A DNA stretch of 11,098 bases, taken from Planctomycetota bacterium (GTDB taxonomy: Bacteria; Planctomycetota; Planctomycetia; Planctomycetales; Planctomycetaceae). Below, piece after piece: positions 1 through 7,216 of the stretch. The DNA lies in NCBI GenBank assembly GCA_023429275.1, contig JAEYWB010000816.1, positions 1 through 11,098 of the forward strand. The letters run 5' to 3'. The translations under genes were made by a program, and so were the position numbers. A model generated the notes under the pieces. That model was not told the DNA's origin. It ran no database searches and worked only from the letters and a program-made list of their open reading frames with translations. Positions within the stretch are counted from its first letter, which is position 1, and each line of letters begins with the position of its first letter.

Positions 1-1190
1 GCGCCAAAGGTCGCAACAAAGTCGACCTGGCACATCAGGGCGTCGGAAACGCCCGGCTTGATTCGGCCCGGCCAGCGAACCAGCCAGGGGACCCGCGTCC
101 CTCCTTCGAACTTGCTGTACTTGCCGCCCCGCCATGGCCCCGACGGCTTGTGAGTCCCGAGCTTCTCGACAGCTTCGTCCTTGTACCCGTCGTCGACGAC
201 CGGTCCATTGTCGCTCGTGAGCAGGACCAGCGTGTTCTCAGCCAGTCCCCGTTCATCGAGGGCCTTGAGAACCTCGCCGACCGACCAGTCGAACTCGACG
301 ATCGCGTCCCCCCGCGGCCCCATGCCGCTCTTGCCGACGAACCGCGCGTGAGGAACCCGAGGAACGTGGACATCGTGCGTCGCAAAGTACAGGAAGAACG
401 GTGACTTCTGATGCCGATCGATGAATTTGACGGCCTCGCGGGTGAAGACGTCCGCCATGTCCTCGTCGATCCAGAGGGCCTTTCGGCCCCCCTTCATGAA
501 TCCGATCCGGCTGATGCCGTTGACGATCGCCATGTCGTGGCCGTGGCTCGGATGCACTTTGAGCATCTCGGGATGGAGTTTCCCCGTCGGCTCCCCGGGG
601 ATGGGGTTTCCATACCTCACTTCGATCGGATCGGCCGGATCGAGTCCGACGACCTGGTGATTCTCGACGTAAACGCAGGGAACCCGGTCCCCTGTGGCCG
701 CCATGATGAAGGTCTCGTCGAACCCGACCTCGAGCGGCCCCGGCTTGATGTCGCCGTTCCAGTCGACCTTGCCGGTGCCGAGACCCAGGTGCCACTTTCC
801 GACGGCACCGGTCCGGTAGCCGGCTTTCTTCATGACCGCGGGGAGCGTCGTCCGCCCCGGCTCAATGATCAGCGGGGCGTCGCCCGGGAGGACGCCGGTC
901 CCCTTCCGCCGCCACGCGTACTCCCCCGTGAGCAGGGCATAGCGGGACGGCGTGCAGGTGGCGGAGGGGCTGTGCCCGTCCGTGAATCGAAGACCTTCGC
1001 GGGCGAGGCGGTCGATGTTGGGTGTCAGGCCGGGCTTCGCGCCGTTGCATGAGACATCACCGAAGCCGAGATCGTCAGCGTAGATGATGACGACGTTCGG
1101 CCCGCGGTCCGCAGCGGAGGCCGTCGCGGCCAATGCCAGAAGGGCGATCCCGATGATCATTGCCCAGCGCGCCGAAGGTCGGCCGAACAT
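1..1190 (-). CDS. Exported sulfatase (formylglycine-dependent), 3' end cut by the window
   Basis: The minus-strand frame is open from the start at 1190 to the window edge, giving the first 396 residues; the C-terminal part and stop lie outside. Residues 1-27 form a signal peptide (basic start, hydrophobic MIIGIALLALA, then ASA before ADRG). The mature part opens with NVVIIYADDLGFGD, whose Asp39-Asp40 bind the metal. CTPSR at 79-83 fits the C-x-P-x-R sulfatase signature, so Cys79 should become formylglycine. GKWHLG (Lys132, His134), THDVH (272-275), SDNGP (Asp327-Asn328) and the GGK..FEGG segment near 355-363 are the other expected active-site parts. It should hydrolyse sulfate esters in the periplasm or outside; the substrate cannot be read. 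Two in-frame ATGs upstream (1235 and 1265, stop just beyond) would extend the N-terminus; none of the three has a clear ribosome site, and 1190 was chosen because it gives a normal signal peptide. Confidence 0.95.
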   Translation of the reverse strand, partial: MFGRPSARWAMIIGIALLALAATASAADRGPNVVIIYADDLGFGDVSCNGAKPGLTPNIDRLAREGLRFTDGHSPSATCTPSRYALLTGEYAWRRKGTGVLPGDAPLIIEPGRTTLPAVMKKAGYRTGAVGKWHLGLGTGKVDWNGDIKPGPLEVGFDETFIMAATGDRVPCVYVENHQVVGLDPADPIEVRYGNPIPGEPTGKLHPEMLKVHPSHGHDMAIVNGISRIGFMKGGRKALWIDEDMADVFTREAVKFIDRHQKSPFFLYFATHDVHVPRVPHARFVGKSGMGPRGDAIVEFDWSVGEVLKALDERGLAENTLVLLTSDNGPVVDDGYKDEAVEKLGTHKPSGPWRGGKYSKFEGGTRVPWLVRWPGRIKPGVSDALMCQVDFVATFG

Positions 1191-1447
1191 GTGAGCGGTT
1201 ACGGCCAGGAATCTTCCAGGAGCGGTCGCGATCATGGTATTCGACGCAGTGAGGAGCGTGGTCATCCGCCGGGTTCAGTCCGAAGGATAGACAACCCACG
1301 CTCCGTCACACAGTCAGCGCCCGGCGCTGCATCAGACTCGCGCGGTGACGGCGAATCGAGCAGGCCCCCTTTCGACAGAAGCGGTGAGGACCGGACGCTG
1401 GCGCGCGCAGGCTGATGAAGCGATGCGGTGAGCGATGCCAGCGAGGA

Positions 1448-2137
1448 CTACTGCACAGCCCCGTCGATGTCCGCCTTGGCCGTGACGGACTCGCTGTCGC
1501 TCTCCTGTGACGCGCGGAGCTTTGCCGTCACGATGTAGTCCATCTCCGGAAAGTTCGCGGTGAGGTACTCATTCCCTTTGCTGGTGATGAGCTGCTGGTC
1601 CGCTTCCTCTCCGTACTTCTGCTCGAGTTTTTCGACGACCTCGAGCCCCTCGACGACGACGCCGATCGGCGCGAAGCCCATCTTGTCGAGCTGCGCGTTG
1701 TGGGCGAGGTTGATGAAGAACTGCGTCGTCCGCGAATCGGTCCCGGACGTCGCGAACGTCACGTAGCCGCGCTTGTTCGACTGCAGAACGGGGTCGTCTC
1801 GAAGCTTCTTGTTCTTCCACTGCGCCTGAACGAGGGGATCGCCGTTCATCCCGGTCTGGACCACGAAGCCGGGGACGGTCCGGAAGAACCGGCACTCGTC
1901 GTAGAAACCATCCTGGACCAGTTCGCGGAAGCGCCTCGCTCCGATGGGAGCCCACTCCGGGTGGATCTCCATGACGATCTTCCCCTTCGACGTCTCCACG
2001 TCGACCAGGAAGACCCGCTTCGGCTTCGTCCGGGATTCCGGATCAGTCAGGACGTTCTGCGGAGTCGTGAAGGCATTCGCACCGCTGCAGCCAGCGACGA
2101 TGAGCAGCAGGAGCCAGCAGCGTGTCGGCGTCAGCAT
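1448..2137 (-). CDS. Cyclophilin-type peptidyl-prolyl isomerase, lipoprotein
   Basis: A 229-residue protein. The N-terminus has a lipoprotein signal: a hydrophobic stretch (about residues 8-15) ending in VAGC, so Cys17 would be lipidated after signal peptidase II cleavage; Ser18 follows. The cyclophilin domain covers about 41-206. FFRTVPGFVVQTG (84-96) carries the catalytic Arg86 and the PGF..Q substrate-binding motif (Phe91, Gln94), and TQFFINL (138-144) is the second family signature. It should catalyse cis-trans isomerisation of Xaa-Pro bonds during folding of exported proteins. The start at 2137 is preferred over an in-frame ATG at 2191 because it has an AGGGAGG site five bases upstream and starts the lipoprotein signal; the 2191 form would overlap the upstream gene. 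The acidic, Ser-rich tail (about 209-229) has no assigned role. It follows the DUF444 gene by 37 bases and is probably cotranscribed with it. Confidence 0.93.
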   Translation of the reverse strand: MLTPTRCWLLLLIVAGCSGANAFTTPQNVLTDPESRTKPKRVFLVDVETSKGKIVMEIHPEWAPIGARRFRELVQDGFYDECRFFRTVPGFVVQTGMNGDPLVQAQWKNKKLRDDPVLQSNKRGYVTFATSGTDSRTTQFFINLAHNAQLDKMGFAPIGVVVEGLEVVEKLEQKYGEEADQQLITSKGNEYLTANFPEMDYIVTAKLRASQESDSESVTAKADIDGAVQ

Positions 2138-2142
2138 GCGGA

Positions 2143-2149
2143 CCTCCCT
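2143..2149 (-). promoter_or_regulatory. Ribosome binding site of the cyclophilin gene
   Basis: The minus strand reads AGGGAGG five bases before the ATG at 2137. This site decides the start in favour of 2137 rather than the longer in-frame ATG at 2191. Confidence 0.75.
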
Positions 2150-2174
2150 GTCCGAACCGTTGCGAGGAATGACT

Positions 2175-3281
2175 TTACTTGCCACGGCCAAGGAACGTCT
2201 TGATGGAGTCGAAGATCGCCTCTTTCGAGGGGATCTCGCTCAGGATCAGGTTCTCGTGCTTGTCGACGATCCGCCGCAGTTCGCGGATATAGTCGCCGGA
2301 ACCGTACGGGCTCTCAACCTGTCCATAACAGAACAGGTTGCTGATCGGCAGGATCTGCTCGACCAGGAGCCTGGAACACTCCCGGTTGTCCTCGCCCCAG
2401 TTGTCTCCGTCGGAGAACTGGAAGCAGTAGAGGTTCCAGTCGCTGATCGGAAAATCCCGTTCGATCACCGAGAGCAGCTTCTTGTAAGCCGAGGAAATCC
2501 GCGTCCCGCCGGACTCCTTGACCCGGAAGAACGTGTCTTCGTCGACTTCGTGGGCGATGGCGTCGTGAACGATGTAGCGGGTCGTCACCCCGTCGTACTG
2601 GCTGCGGAGCCAGGTGTCGATCCAGAACGCCTCGGTCCGGACGATCGCCTTCTGGTCGTCGGTCATCGAGCCGGAGACGTCCATGATGTAGAGGATCGCC
2701 GCGTTGGCCTGCGGCTCCTGGACCGTCTTCCAGCTGCGGAACCGCTCGTCCTCGCGGCCGGGGACGACGACCGGATCGCTGGGCGTATAGCTGCCGCTCG
2801 CGATGTGACGCTTCAGCGCCTCCTTGTAGGTTCGCTTGAAGTGCCGGAGCGAATCGGGACCGACGCGCGAGATCGTGTTGTACTTGTCCTTGCGGGTCTT
2901 GAGGGACTGCGTCCCCTTCGGAACGATGTTCGGCAGCTCGAGCTCTTCGGAGAGCATTTCGGCCAGTTCATCGAGCGAGACCTCGACTTCCCGGACGTGG
3001 GAGCCGGGATCGCTCCCCGCCTGGCCCGTGCCGTCCCCCTCGTCCTGTCCCTTGCCGATCGGCTGGCCGACCTCTCCTTCGCCCTGGCCGGTCCCGCCGG
3101 AGCCCTTCTGGCCGTGCCGGAAGTGCGGAATCTCGATGTTCGGCACGGGGATGCTGACCATCTCCCGTCCCTTGCGGCCGATCATTTCGCCATGGTTGAC
3201 GTACTTCTTGAGATCTTTGCGGATCCGTCCGCGGACGATCTCGTTGAATCGTCCCATGTCGCGCTCGATCGCTCGGGTCAT
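2175..3281 (-). CDS. DUF444 family protein (YeaH/YhbH-like), von Willebrand A-like
   Basis: A 368-residue protein matching the DUF444 family of E. coli YeaH and Bacillus YhbH (about 390-430 residues), so close to full length. The N-terminal part is basic (MTRAIERDMGRFNEIVRGRI), then a Gly/Gln-rich flexible stretch (about 58-95), a helical acidic segment EVSLDELAEMLSEELELP, and a von Willebrand A-type domain from about 194. The metal-site motif DVSGSM is at 201-206, Thr260 lies in ESGGTRISS, and FSDGDNW covers 289-295. In many bacteria this family is encoded beside the PrkA kinase and SpoVR in a stress or stationary-phase cluster; neither is in this window. Exact function is unknown. The frame is open upstream to 3587, but those 102 residues look non-coding; the ATG at 3281 has a purine-rich site nine bases upstream and matches the family N-terminus. 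It likely forms an operon with the downstream cyclophilin. Confidence 0.93.
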   Translation of the reverse strand: MTRAIERDMGRFNEIVRGRIRKDLKKYVNHGEMIGRKGREMVSIPVPNIEIPHFRHGQKGSGGTGQGEGEVGQPIGKGQDEGDGTGQAGSDPGSHVREVEVSLDELAEMLSEELELPNIVPKGTQSLKTRKDKYNTISRVGPDSLRHFKRTYKEALKRHIASGSYTPSDPVVVPGREDERFRSWKTVQEPQANAAILYIMDVSGSMTDDQKAIVRTEAFWIDTWLRSQYDGVTTRYIVHDAIAHEVDEDTFFRVKESGGTRISSAYKKLLSVIERDFPISDWNLYCFQFSDGDNWGEDNRECSRLLVEQILPISNLFCYGQVESPYGSGDYIRELRRIVDKHENLILSEIPSKEAIFDSIKTFLGRGK

Positions 3282-3290
3282 GACAGTGGA

Positions 3291-3300
3291 CTCCTCTCCT
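3291..3300 (-). promoter_or_regulatory. Ribosome binding site of the DUF444 gene
   Basis: The minus strand reads AGGAGAGGAG ending nine bases before the ATG at 3281. It supports the short start over the open frame that continues to 3587. Confidence 0.65.
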
Positions 3301-3693
3301 GGGCAGTATCGCTCCAGCCGGGGAACTCCCGGGCGACGACCTGTCCAGCCGCTGCCCGGTCGGTCGGTCTTCCAACCGTTCCGGCGCAGCCTGTCCCGCT
3401 GCGCCCGGTCTCTCTCGAGCTGCCCCCGGCTTCTACACGGTTTAGGCAAATTCGGAAAGACGAACCTTCGAAACGATTCTACGGTTTCAGGAGGGCTCCG
3501 TGCGTCGGAATCGCCGACGGCGCACGACGAAACGGCGAATGAGAAGGCTGGTCCAACGGACCATCGCCAGAGAGACCGGTTGCCCACGACACGCCAGCGG
3601 AGCGCGGCTGCGAAAATGGGGGCGATCCATTTCCAGCCGCCCTCCGCTCAGGGGCGCAGAAGAACGGTTTCGCCGGAAGAGTCCGAAGCAGAT
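3301..3693. other. Intergenic stretch upstream of the DUF444 gene
   Basis: About 400 bases between the ceramidase-domain gene and the DUF444 gene. The part at 3437-3490 is locally AT-richer than its surroundings and carries ACGGTTT twice (about 3438 and 3481) and a TTCGAA palindrome, so it is the likeliest place for the DUF444 promoter, but I see no convincing -35/-10 pair. No RNA gene or clear terminator is visible. One plus-strand Arg-rich reading frame starts at 3500 and is treated as a weak finding, not as a gene. Confidence 0.4.
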
Positions 3694-5094
3694 TCACGGA
3701 CGGCCGGCTGAAAGCAGACGGGTCACGCCCTTGATGATTCGCTCCTCGACCTCTTCGTTCCAAGCGGAGGGGTGACCGTAGTAGACCATCGAGTCTCTCC
3801 CCTCATATCCCCCCTCCTTGAGGACTCTCACCGAAGGGATGTACGCCATGACGTCGTTGGCGTAGCCAGCGACCCAGACAGGCTCGCCGGCGTTCTCCTT
3901 CTTGACCCGCAGGGAATAGTCGACGACGACCTCTCCCCCCAGCATCACCCACTGAGGGCCGCCCCCCAGCTTCCAGGTCTGAATCGGGTACGGATACTCC
4001 GTGGCGAGCTTCCCCGCCTTCTCCAGGATCGAGAGGAGATACGTGGCCCGGGCGGCTTCGTAGCGGTTGGGAGACTTCTTGAGCGACTCCAGCTCCTCGC
4101 GGCCGGGGATGTGGGCAAAGCCAAGCGGGATCTCGTCGTACTGGACCGAAAGCTCGCCGGCGATCGGCTTCATCGCCGACTGCAACACCCCTTCCGTCGC
4201 CGCGGCCAGCTGGTGTCCGTAGGACTTCGCGAGTTCGACCGTCCGCCGCGGGAGCGGGTTCTGATCGGCTCCGCATCCCGCCCAGAAGAGGGCTACCGCG
4301 CCGAGGTGAGCCGCTTCGATCTCCATCATCGCGAAACCGGGGTAGTCGCCGCACCACTGGTAGTAGCTGAGGGTCGTCGCGTGGCAGGCATACCCGAAAA
4401 CAACTCCGCGGAGCTTGCCATCTGTGACGATCCGAAGGACCGGAACGGCGTGGTCACTCGGCCCGAGGAGAGCGAACTTCTCCCGCTGGGCGGGGACTTC
4501 GGGCTCCTTGTTCGTGCGGCGGTTGACCGCGAACGACGCCGTGCCGCTGCCGTAGGAGATGTCCGCAGGCTTCAGGTCAGCGGCTGCCATCGACGCCACC
4601 TTGACGATGCGGTCGACGAGGCCGGCAGTGTAGGTCCGGATCTGCGCGTGTTCCTCCTCCGTGAGGGCATACATCGAAAGGAGGTTGTGTCCGACAATCG
4701 GGCCACAGTGCGTGTGCGAGCAGAGCAGGGAGATCTCACCCGGCTGGAGGCCGAGGTCCTTGCCGATCCGCTCTTTGAGCAGCTTCGACGTCTTCCCGTC
4801 GATGCCGACGAGGTCGAGCGAAATAGCGAGGGCACGGTGTCCCTTCTCGTCTTCGAGCAGGACCGATTTCGCCCAGAGATCGGTCTCCTTCCCTTCCGCG
4901 GCGTGGTCGCGAGAGGCATAGCCTGACATCCGCATCGGGGTTTCGGGGGTGATCTCGATCTTTGCGAGCCCCGCTTTCCATCCGGCGGCGGTCTCGCCCG
5001 CCGAGGCAAGCAATCCCACGAATACCGCGAGACCCACCCAAACCACGGAGCGCCGCAGCGCCGAATTTGCCGTCACGATCACAGCTGCAATCAC
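3694..5094 (-). CDS. Exported neutral/alkaline ceramidase-domain protein
   Basis: A 466-residue protein with a signal peptide (basic ALRRS, then VVWVGLAVFVGLLASAG, cleavage near 35-37). The body matches the N-terminal domain of neutral/alkaline non-lysosomal ceramidases: KIEITPETPMRMSGYASR near the start, SHTHCGP (126-132) with metal-binding His127 and His129, YACHATT with His238, and later Glu388 (LGGE) and Tyr418 (MAYIPS) in places that probably correspond to the remaining zinc ligands. Known ceramidases are about 650-780 residues with a second C-terminal domain, which is absent here. The catalytic serine motif of true ceramidases (GDVSPN) is replaced by GCGADQNP (273-280), so ceramide hydrolysis should not be assumed; a metal-dependent hydrolase on another amide or ester is equally possible. 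The start is GTG 5094, five bases after GGAGG; a GTG at 5130 is also in frame but poorer. It is monocistronic by spacing. Confidence 0.88.
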   Translation of the reverse strand: MIAAVIVTANSALRRSVVWVGLAVFVGLLASAGETAAGWKAGLAKIEITPETPMRMSGYASRDHAAEGKETDLWAKSVLLEDEKGHRALAISLDLVGIDGKTSKLLKERIGKDLGLQPGEISLLCSHTHCGPIVGHNLLSMYALTEEEHAQIRTYTAGLVDRIVKVASMAAADLKPADISYGSGTASFAVNRRTNKEPEVPAQREKFALLGPSDHAVPVLRIVTDGKLRGVVFGYACHATTLSYYQWCGDYPGFAMMEIEAAHLGAVALFWAGCGADQNPLPRRTVELAKSYGHQLAAATEGVLQSAMKPIAGELSVQYDEIPLGFAHIPGREELESLKKSPNRYEAARATYLLSILEKAGKLATEYPYPIQTWKLGGGPQWVMLGGEVVVDYSLRVKKENAGEPVWVAGYANDVMAYIPSVRVLKEGGYEGRDSMVYYGHPSAWNEEVEERIIKGVTRLLSAGRP

Positions 5095-5099
5095 GAAGA

Positions 5100-5104
5100 C
5101 CTCC
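5100..5104 (-). promoter_or_regulatory. Ribosome binding site choosing a GTG start
   Basis: The minus strand reads GGAGG five bases before GTG at 5094. It is the reason for preferring this GTG over in-frame GTGs at 5130, 5082 and 5076. Confidence 0.6.
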
Positions 5105-5398
5105 AGGAGGAAAAGCCGAAGGAGGAGCACCAGGCGTCAGCGTAGCGTGATCCCGCGCAAGATCCTACGAGAGGAGAGGGGGCTTTCGCCGAGCCCGAGG
5201 GAGGTCCGCACCCCTCCTCAGATCGACCGGCCCCGCGGAGCGGAACCACGGATCGCCTCCGTCCCCGTCAATCGGCCGTCAGCCGCCACGCACCGCCGCC
5301 GATTCAGATGCCGGACCAATCAGAGGGGCCGCGGACGATCGGCTGAACCAGCCCCCACCGCGCGGCGGCGGATGACCTGCAACACCGTCCCGCTCTCC
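5105..5398. other. Intergenic stretch upstream of the ceramidase-domain gene
   Basis: About 300 GC-rich bases between two minus-strand genes. I find no protein-like reading frame, no tRNA-like fold, no run of T after a stem and no recognisable promoter. It presumably carries the end of the propeller transcript and the promoter of the ceramidase-domain gene. Confidence 0.4.
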
Positions 5399-6349
5399 CT
5401 ACCGGATCGTCCCCTTCGGCACGCCGAGCACGTGGGCGACAGCGAGACTGTTGCCGAACTGCTCATGGTTCTTGAAAGTCCAGACGACCTTCTTGTCGCG
5501 CGTCACTTCGATGAGCTGGGGGTTCTCACGCCCCGCGTGGCAGTTTCCGAGAATGATGTTGCCGTTGGGGAGAGCGTGCAGCGTCGTCACCCAGGCCAGT
5601 GTGATGCCCGGCAGCTCTTTCTGCTCAAGAGCCCACACGGTCTTCCCCTGCGGATCGACTTCGATCACCCGGTTCCCGTTCCCCGCGGCGATCAGCGTAT
5701 TGCCGTTCTTCAGCCGCAGAGCCCCGTACACCTCCGTGCCGTGACCTTCCGGTCCATGGCCGTCATGCCGCGGACGGCCCGCCAGGTCGAGCGTGTAGGT
5801 CCAGACGATCTTTCCCTCGGAATCGTATTCCCGGACACAGCCGTCTCCTTCATGGCAGACGAGGTAGTTTCCATTCTCGAGCTTCCTGACCATCCGGGTG
5901 TCGCGATGCGGGTGGGGCCGGTCGACCTTGAGAGGGATCGTCTTGACCGCCTTCCCCTCGCGATTGACCTCAACGATCTGGCGGTTTCCCGACTCGGCCA
6001 CCATCGTGTTCCCGTCGGCGAGCCGCTGGAACGCATGAATCTCGACGCCTCCCTTGTAACCCTCCTTCGGACGGGCGGTGTACTGCCAGACGATCGACTT
6101 GTCCGGAGCCATCTCGACGATTGTCACCGGCCCGGTGTGGAGCAGGAAATTGCCGTTCTCGAGGAGGTGAATGTCGTGCGAGTTGTGCTTGCAGGGGACT
6201 TCCCAGCTCACCTTGCCATCCGCTTCGACGAGAGCGACGTGCCCGTTGTCCTGGGCGAGGACCCGGTAAGCGGGAGCCTCCTCCGCAAAAGCCTGAGAGA
6301 CGATCAGCAATCCGACGGACAGAATGGGGAGCAGCGATCGAACGGGCAT
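5399..6349 (-). CDS. Exported six-repeat NGN beta-propeller protein (PQQ/arylsulfotransferase-like)
   Basis: A 316-residue protein with a signal peptide (MPVRSLLPILSVGLLIVSQA, then FAEE; cleavage about residue 22). The mature part is made of repeats with a strand pattern L-x-NGN-x-hydrophobic followed by [I/V]VE-x4-GK-x-VW. The NGN or DGN turn recurs at about 65, 112, 159, 205 and 252, with a degenerate FGN at 298-300, a spacing of 46-47 residues, which suggests six blades. This resembles PQQ-like and arylsulfotransferase-type propellers, which planctomycetes encode in large numbers. No catalytic set can be assigned; the His-rich segments (PHPHRD near 145, RHDGHGPEGHG near 174-184) could bind metal. 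A role in binding or processing extracellular ligands is inference. GAGGAG lies five bases before the ATG. Confidence 0.88.
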   Translation of the reverse strand: MPVRSLLPILSVGLLIVSQAFAEEAPAYRVLAQDNGHVALVEADGKVSWEVPCKHNSHDIHLLENGNFLLHTGPVTIVEMAPDKSIVWQYTARPKEGYKGGVEIHAFQRLADGNTMVAESGNRQIVEVNREGKAVKTIPLKVDRPHPHRDTRMVRKLENGNYLVCHEGDGCVREYDSEGKIVWTYTLDLAGRPRHDGHGPEGHGTEVYGALRLKNGNTLIAAGNGNRVIEVDPQGKTVWALEQKELPGITLAWVTTLHALPNGNIILGNCHAGRENPQLIEVTRDKKVVWTFKNHEQFGNSLAVAHVLGVPKGTIR

Positions 6350-6354
6350 GGAGA

Positions 6355-6360
6355 CTCCTC
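6355..6360 (-). promoter_or_regulatory. Ribosome binding site of the propeller gene
   Basis: The minus strand reads GAGGAG five bases upstream of the ATG at 6349, fixing the start that gives a full signal peptide. Confidence 0.7.
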
Positions 6361-6460
6361 GAAGCGCGGGAGAAGGGGACTCGAAGGTTGATGCCCGAAG
6401 TCTAGAACGACCGGTGGAGCCGCAAAATGGAGCGCCGGCGGTCTCGCCAGGGATCCGGAT

Positions 6461-6877
6461 TCACCCTCGGCGGTCCTGGGAACGGTATGTCGCGCAGGAT
6501 CGCGGGGTCTCCCAGAGAGAGACCTCGACGACGGGAAACCCGTGACCGATCGAATAGTCGTAGATCAGCCGGGCGATGTTCTCAGCAGTGGGGTTCTCCT
6601 TGACGGTGTAGACCGGCTCCCCCTGGGCCTTGAGGAACGGCAGCGCCGGATCGTTCTCGCAGAGGATCATCCGGTGGTCGAGCTGATTGTCGATCCAGGT
6701 CCTGATGGCCTGCTTGATGTCGCCGAAGTCGATCAGCATCCCGCGGGAATCGAGTTCGACCCCTTCCATGACGATCACCGCCCGACCGTTGTGGCCATGG
6801 AGGTGCCGGCACTTTCCGGCGTAGTTGAGCAGCCGGTGTCCGTAGCAGAAGTCGATTTCCTGGCTGACACGAAACAT
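6461..6877 (-). CDS. queD: 6-carboxy-5,6,7,8-tetrahydropterin synthase / 6-pyruvoyl-tetrahydropterin synthase family
   Basis: A 138-residue cytoplasmic enzyme of the QueD/PTPS family, at the usual length. Zinc ligands are His14 (CYGH) and His27 and His29 in CRHLHGH; Cys23 of the same motif is the expected catalytic cysteine. LDHRMIL (66-72, Asp67-His68) and Glu123 in LWETP complete the active site, and NPTAENIARLIYDY (95-108) is a strong family signature. QueD converts dihydroneopterin triphosphate to 6-carboxytetrahydropterin, an early step of queuosine and other 7-deazaguanine synthesis. A pterin role instead cannot be excluded, because no queC, queE or queF is next to it. The start ATG 6877 begins exactly at the family N-terminus; the frame is open to 7276, but those 133 residues look non-coding. 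No clear ribosome site precedes it. Confidence 0.92.
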   Translation of the reverse strand: MFRVSQEIDFCYGHRLLNYAGKCRHLHGHNGRAVIVMEGVELDSRGMLIDFGDIKQAIRTWIDNQLDHRMILCENDPALPFLKAQGEPVYTVKENPTAENIARLIYDYSIGHGFPVVEVSLWETPRSCATYRSQDRRG

Positions 6878-7216
6878 GAGAGGTTGCGGCTTGATAGCGG
6901 ACGGGAGATCCGGAGACCGGGCCTGGCGGAGAAGCCGACGAAATCTTAGGGGGCCGCAAGCCTGAGGAAAACGACCGCCGCATTGCCAGCCGGCAAGCCC
7001 ACGGGGATTCCGGATGAAGGTTGTTCCAATCGCTCCGGTCGAACTCGCTCCGTAGGACGGTCTGACAGGCCGTCCCGCCAGGCGACCAAGGCACGAACAC
7101 CGTTCATGGGGCCGGTACAATCGATCCTTCGAGGTTTCGCCGGCCGGCGTGGTCCGACACGTCGGAGCGGGCCAATCTGCAGGGCTCATCTCGAAGGGGG
7201 CGGCTCGGCAACGCTC
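6878..7216. other. Intergenic stretch upstream of queD
   Basis: First half of a roughly 700-base gap. The frames here are rich in Arg, Gly, Ser and Pro with no recognisable domain. It holds two short inverted repeats: a hairpin at 7055-7075 and a spaced palindrome TCCGAC-AC-GTCGGA at 7153-7166. The queD promoter must be here, but no standard -35/-10 pair stands out. Confidence 0.4.
7055..7075. repeat. Short hairpin (8-base stem, 5-base loop)
   Basis: GGACGGTC and GGCCGTCC can pair through eight positions (one T-G wobble) around TGACA. No T tract follows on either strand, so an ordinary intrinsic terminator is unlikely. It could be an RNA stem in the queD leader or a fold without function. 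Confidence 0.35.

Noticed and set aside
1944..3542. 532-codon plus-strand open frame
   Set aside because: It is antisense to the start of the cyclophilin and all of the DUF444 gene, both clearly real, and it has no recognisable family; high GC removes stop codons from this frame.
3282..3587. Upstream in-frame extension of the DUF444 protein by 102 residues
   Set aside because: The added residues are not like the family N-terminus, while ATG 3281 has a ribosome site and the expected start.
3772..6391. Plus-strand open frames of 384 and 480 codons
   Set aside because: They are antisense shadows of the ceramidase-domain and propeller genes, with Arg/Asp/Leu/Val-biased sequence and no domain.
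7055..7075. Intrinsic terminator
   Set aside because: The stem is adequate but no T run follows on either strand, and it is more than 500 bases past the nearest upstream stop.
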